From the NCBI GenBank assembly GCA_031288575.1, contig JAITRD010000159.1, positions 1-8,066 of the forward strand: a stretch of 8,066 nucleotides of DNA, written 5' to 3'. A program made the translations under genes and the position numbers. This DNA is from Treponema sp. GTDB taxonomy: Bacteria; Spirochaetota; Spirochaetia; Treponematales; Breznakiellaceae. Below are positions 5,191 through 8,066 of this stretch, piece by piece. The notes under the pieces are model-generated. The model was not told the DNA's origin, searched no databases, and saw only the letters and a program-made list of their open reading frames with translations. Within the stretch, counting starts at the first letter, position 1; each line of letters opens with the position of its first letter.

Positions 5191-7593
5191 GTGCCGATAC
5201 AACTGTTTTCTTTCCGCCCCGAGCATAAATACCGCTTTTTTTCTATTATTGGGGCGCTGGTATTAGGGTTCTTATCCGCTTTTTTAACTCTGTCCATAAT
5301 AGGGTCCCTTTTAAATTTGCCGGCATTGCCGTTCTGGCCGGGAGAATTTCTTATAAGCGCCTACGGGATTCTGGCCTTTATGATCCCCGTCTATCTTTGC
5401 TGCGCCGCCCTTTTATTGATCGACCGGGCCTACCGCCCGGATCGGATCTTTATCCTGAGCTGCACCCTCTTCCCCTTTCTTACCCTGTCCATCGGTTTTG
5501 CCATTATCCGAAATTTTGAATTCCAGGCGGAACGTTTTCCCCTGATAGCCTGGATGGGAAAGGTCGGCTTCGGTTTTTTTACCGTAGTCCTGACGGTTTT
5601 TGAGGGGATCCTGATTATTGCCCTGGCCTCCGTGTTTTTCCCCCGTCCCGAAAGCCGGAAATCGGGTGGTTTCGGGAAAAAACAAAAACCCCCGAAGGAG
5701 GAGGCTCCCCCCAAAAAGGAGGCGCCGGAACAGGAAGAAGTCCTGTTATTGCCCGCCCCGGATTTCAGCTTCGGGAAGCTGAATGTCCCGGGGCCGGTCT
5801 TTGCGGAAAAGAGGGATAAAAACGCCGGCAGCTCTCCGGAAAACGGCAAGGGGAACTTGCACCTCCCGGAACTCAAGCCCCTGTCGGCAGCGGCTGCCCT
5901 GGAAGCCCTGGAGACCATGGAAAAACAGGGGCAGCCCGGGGAAGAAAAGGAGCGTGCCAAAGCCGCCGAAGATGATGAGGATAAGGATGAGGATGAAACC
6001 GATGGGGCCTATGACGGGGAGGATCCCGAAGAGGCCGGGGACCTTAATGCCGGTTTAGACGGCGATCTGGAGAGGGCCCTGTCCGAGGCGGAGAAATACG
6101 CGGCCAGCCGGCAAGAAACCCGGGAAAGAGCGGACAGCCGGAACAGGGAACCCGCGGCCCCGCCCCGGAAAAAAACCTGGAGTTCCTACCGGGTGCCCGT
6201 GGAGGGCATCCTCAACCAATACCCCGACGGCCAATACTGGATCATCGATCAGGGAACCCGGGACGCGGCGGTAATCCTCAAGGAGACCCTCAGGGAATTT
6301 AACATCCAGGCGGAGGTAACGGGGATCCGCAAGGGGCCGGTGATCACCATGTTTGAGATCCTCCCCGCCCCGGGGGTTAAACTTTCCAAGATCGTGAACC
6401 TTCAGGACAATATCGCCCTGCGGCTGGCCGCTTCTTCGGTGCGGATCGTGGCGCCCATCCCGGGCAAACACGCCGTGGGGATCGAGGTCCCCAATGCCAA
6501 GCGGAACATCGTCTCCTTCCGGGAAATCATTGAGGGGGAACTCCAGCGGGAGGGCAAAAGGCCGGAGATTCCCGTGGTTTTAGGGAAGGACATCACCGGG
6601 GAAGCCCAGACCGTGGATCTGGTCCAGACGCCCCACCTCCTTATCGCCGGTTCTACCGGCTCGGGGAAATCGGTCTGCGTCAACTCCATGATCCTTTCGA
6701 TATTGTACCAATTGGCCCCCGCCGAATGCCGGCTTATCCTCATCGATCCCAAGATCGTGGAACTCAAACTCTACAACGACATTCCCCACCTCCTTACGCC
6801 GGTAATCACCGAGCCAAAACGGGCCTTCCAGGCCCTGCAATACTGCATCTACGAAATGGAGCGGCGTTATGCCTGCCTGGATTCCATGGGAGTCCGGGAC
6901 ATCCGCAGCTACAACCGGCGGATCAAGGAACGGAACATTGCCGCGGAACATATGCCCTATATCGTGGTGGTGATCGACGAATTCGCCGACCTCATGGCCA
7001 CCACCGGGAAGGAGCTGGAATCCACCGTGGCCCGCCTTGCCGCCATGAGCCGGGCCGTGGGGATCCACCTGGTTTTGGCTACCCAGCGGCCTTCCATCGA
7101 CGTGATCACCGGGCTTATCAAGGCCAATATTCCCAGCCGCATTGCCTTTATGGTGGCCAGCAAGATGGACAGCCGGATCATCATCGACATGGTGGGGGCG
7201 GAAAAGCTCCTGGGCAAGGGGGATATGCTCTACGCCGGGGCGGTGGACCCCTTCCCCATCCGCATGCAGGGGGCCTTTATCTCCGAGGAGGAGGTAGAAC
7301 GGGTGGTGGAGTATGTAAAATCCCTGGGGGCCCCGGATTATATCGACGATGAAATCTTTTATGACGATGAGGACGAGGCCTCCCCTTCCCTCTTTTCCGA
7401 AGGGGAGGATCCCCTCTACGACAAGGCCCTGGAGGTGGTTATGCAGCAGGGCAAGGCCAGCGCCAGCTATATCCAGCGGCGGCTTAAAATCGGCTATAAC
7501 CGGGCGGCCCGGCTTGTGGAAGAGATGGAACAACGGGGGGTAGTCGGCCCTGCCCAGGGGTCAAAACCACGGGAACTTTTACGGGGCGTATAA
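5191..7593 (+). CDS. ftsK: DNA translocase FtsK/SpoIIIE family
   Basis: Membrane-anchored hexameric ATPase that pumps chromosomal DNA through the division septum and helps resolve sister chromosomes. The 800 residues show the family layout. Four TM helices lie at about 16-39, 54-77, 86-106 and 127-150. A charged, low-complexity linker covers about 151-325, with an Asp/Glu-rich run at 260-288 (DDEDKDEDE). The motor core is about 330-735, with Walker A GSTGSGKS at 487-494, Walker B VVVIDEFADLM with D596/E597, then ATQRPSIDVITGLIKANIPS and the MVASKMDSR block. The C-terminal winged-helix gamma domain (about 741-800, YDKALEVVMQQGKASASYIQ) recognises polar DNA guide sequences in known homologues. 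The length is close to B. subtilis SpoIIIE and shorter than E. coli FtsK, which has a much longer linker. GTG 5191 is supported by AAGGGAGGTG. All key residues are intact, so it should be functional. It follows the peptidoglycan gene by 30 bases. Confidence 0.97.
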   Translation: MPIQLFSFRPEHKYRFFSIIGALVLGFLSAFLTLSIIGSLLNLPALPFWPGEFLISAYGILAFMIPVYLCCAALLLIDRAYRPDRIFILSCTLFPFLTLSIGFAIIRNFEFQAERFPLIAWMGKVGFGFFTVVLTVFEGILIIALASVFFPRPESRKSGGFGKKQKPPKEEAPPKKEAPEQEEVLLLPAPDFSFGKLNVPGPVFAEKRDKNAGSSPENGKGNLHLPELKPLSAAAALEALETMEKQGQPGEEKERAKAAEDDEDKDEDETDGAYDGEDPEEAGDLNAGLDGDLERALSEAEKYAASRQETRERADSRNREPAAPPRKKTWSSYRVPVEGILNQYPDGQYWIIDQGTRDAAVILKETLREFNIQAEVTGIRKGPVITMFEILPAPGVKLSKIVNLQDNIALRLAASSVRIVAPIPGKHAVGIEVPNAKRNIVSFREIIEGELQREGKRPEIPVVLGKDITGEAQTVDLVQTPHLLIAGSTGSGKSVCVNSMILSILYQLAPAECRLILIDPKIVELKLYNDIPHLLTPVITEPKRAFQALQYCIYEMERRYACLDSMGVRDIRSYNRRIKERNIAAEHMPYIVVVIDEFADLMATTGKELESTVARLAAMSRAVGIHLVLATQRPSIDVITGLIKANIPSRIAFMVASKMDSRIIIDMVGAEKLLGKGDMLYAGAVDPFPIRMQGAFISEEEVERVVEYVKSLGAPDYIDDEIFYDDEDEASPSLFSEGEDPLYDKALEVVMQQGKASASYIQRRLKIGYNRAARLVEEMEQRGVVGPAQGSKPRELLRGV

Positions 7594-7635
7594 AGGGTAT
7601 CCGCCAATTTCAACCTGCCCGTAAAAAAAGTACGG
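7577..7635. terminator. Weak inverted repeats at the ftsK/hydrolase convergence
   Basis: The 43-base gap between converging genes holds TTTTACGGG (7577-7585), which pairs with CCCGTAAAA (7618-7626) across a 32-base loop. Alternatively, CCGTA (7619-7623) pairs with TACGG (7631-7635) around an A-rich loop, which reads as a T-rich loop on the minus strand. Neither is a textbook terminator, but convergent genes often share one, so either could serve both directions. Low confidence. Confidence 0.25.
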
Positions 7636-7636
7636 C

Positions 7637-8066
7637 CTATTCCAGGAACTTCTTTAACACGTTGAGGGATATAATATCGTTGATCCCCTCCACAAAGGGG
7701 ATGTATTCTTTATTACTGCTTGCCAGGGCGCCCCGCAAGAGAAAGGATGTTAGGTCGTGCTCATTGGCTCCCCGGCAGGTTGAAAGGACACAATATTCCG
7801 CCGCATATCCGGTAACGACTACCGTATCAATGGAGCGGGATGTCAGGTATTCCAGCAGGTCCGTTTTATGAAAGCTGTTTAAATATCTTTTATATATTCG
7901 TTTATCCGTTTCAGCCTGATTTAAAGTATCGATAACCTCAAAGCCGGCACTCCCGGGAACAATATTATTTGTCCTGTTTTCGTTCTGCACCCAAATAACG
8001 GGAAGATCCTTTGACCGGAACAAACCTACGGCTTCATTGATACAAGGCGCCGCCTCATCCATGGAT
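7637..8066 (-). CDS. Isochorismatase-family cysteine hydrolase, N-terminus outside window
   Basis: Members of this family hydrolyse amide or ether bonds in small molecules (nicotinamide, isochorismate, carbamoyl compounds) using an Asp-Lys-Cys triad. Numbered from the in-window Met at 8062, a core strand PVIWVQNEN (21-29) is followed by KRYLNSFHKTDL with the likely catalytic Lys58. Next comes VVVTGYAAEYCV with the likely nucleophile Cys91 and the STCRGANEHDL helix, equivalent to the family's C-V-x-x-T-x-x-x-A pattern. The catalytic Asp of the N-terminal DMQ-type motif is not present, and the frame remains open to base 8066. About 30-40 residues are therefore probably missing beyond the edge, and Met 8062 is likely internal. 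The stop is TAG at 7637-7639. The local sequence is more AT-rich than ftsK and the gene converges on it, so it is probably a separate transcription unit with no link to the division genes. The substrate cannot be told. Confidence 0.85.
   Translation of the reverse strand, partial: SMDEAAPCINEAVGLFRSKDLPVIWVQNENRTNNIVPGSAGFEVIDTLNQAETDKRIYKRYLNSFHKTDLLEYLTSRSIDTVVVTGYAAEYCVLSTCRGANEHDLTSFLLRGALASSNKEYIPFVEGINDIISLNVLKKFLE

Noticed and set aside
6580..7533. 317-codon open frame on the minus strand inside ftsK
   Set aside because: Opposite the conserved FtsK motor and gamma domains; His/Gly/Asp-rich composition is typical of an antisense shadow, and no ribosome site or motif was seen.

Overview
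This 8,066-base window is a GC-rich bacterial chromosome segment. It carries five plus-strand genes in a row and one converging minus-strand gene: dnaK (3' end only), dnaJ, a membrane-anchored LysM protein, a soluble-lytic-transglycosylase-like lipoprotein, an FtsK/SpoIIIE DNA translocase, and a cysteine hydrolase of the isochorismatase family that runs off the right edge. I see no tRNA, rRNA, CRISPR array, insertion sequence or phage gene, so this looks like core chromosome. Gene style (a lipoprotein with a Phe-rich signal and an L-T-S-C lipobox, a two-membrane-type envelope gene set, frequent GTG starts) would fit a spirochaete related to Treponema. That is an impression from sequence style, not a proof; other diderm lineages are not excluded.

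Layout: 1-510 is the last 170 codons of dnaK. Positions 521-569 hold a strong hairpin followed by a T-rich stretch, a likely partial terminator. dnaJ is at 593-1720. A probable promoter (1739-1767) and leader separate it from the LysM gene (1836-2810). The transglycosylase follows at once (up to 5160), then after 30 bases ftsK (5191-7593). A 43-base convergent gap leads to the minus-strand hydrolase (7637-8066, 5' end missing).

The first two genes are the Hsp70/Hsp40 folding machine. The next three act at the envelope: a peptidoglycan-binding membrane protein, a peptidoglycan-cleaving lipoprotein and the division-linked chromosome pump. The two themes appear to meet in the LysM protein. Its N-terminal 110 residues, predicted cytoplasmic, resemble the beta-sandwich substrate-binding domain of DnaK but lack the ATPase domain and the helical lid. 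One transmembrane helix, a Pro/Ala-rich spacer of about 75 residues and a C-terminal LysM domain follow. A lid-less, ATPase-less Hsp70 substrate-binding-like domain tethered through the inner membrane to the cell wall, directly downstream of dnaK-dnaJ, is the most noteworthy item here.

A second oddity is the transglycosylase gene. It has a perfect Shine-Dalgarno sequence and a clear lipoprotein signal, but no ATG, GTG or TTG between them in the reading frame.
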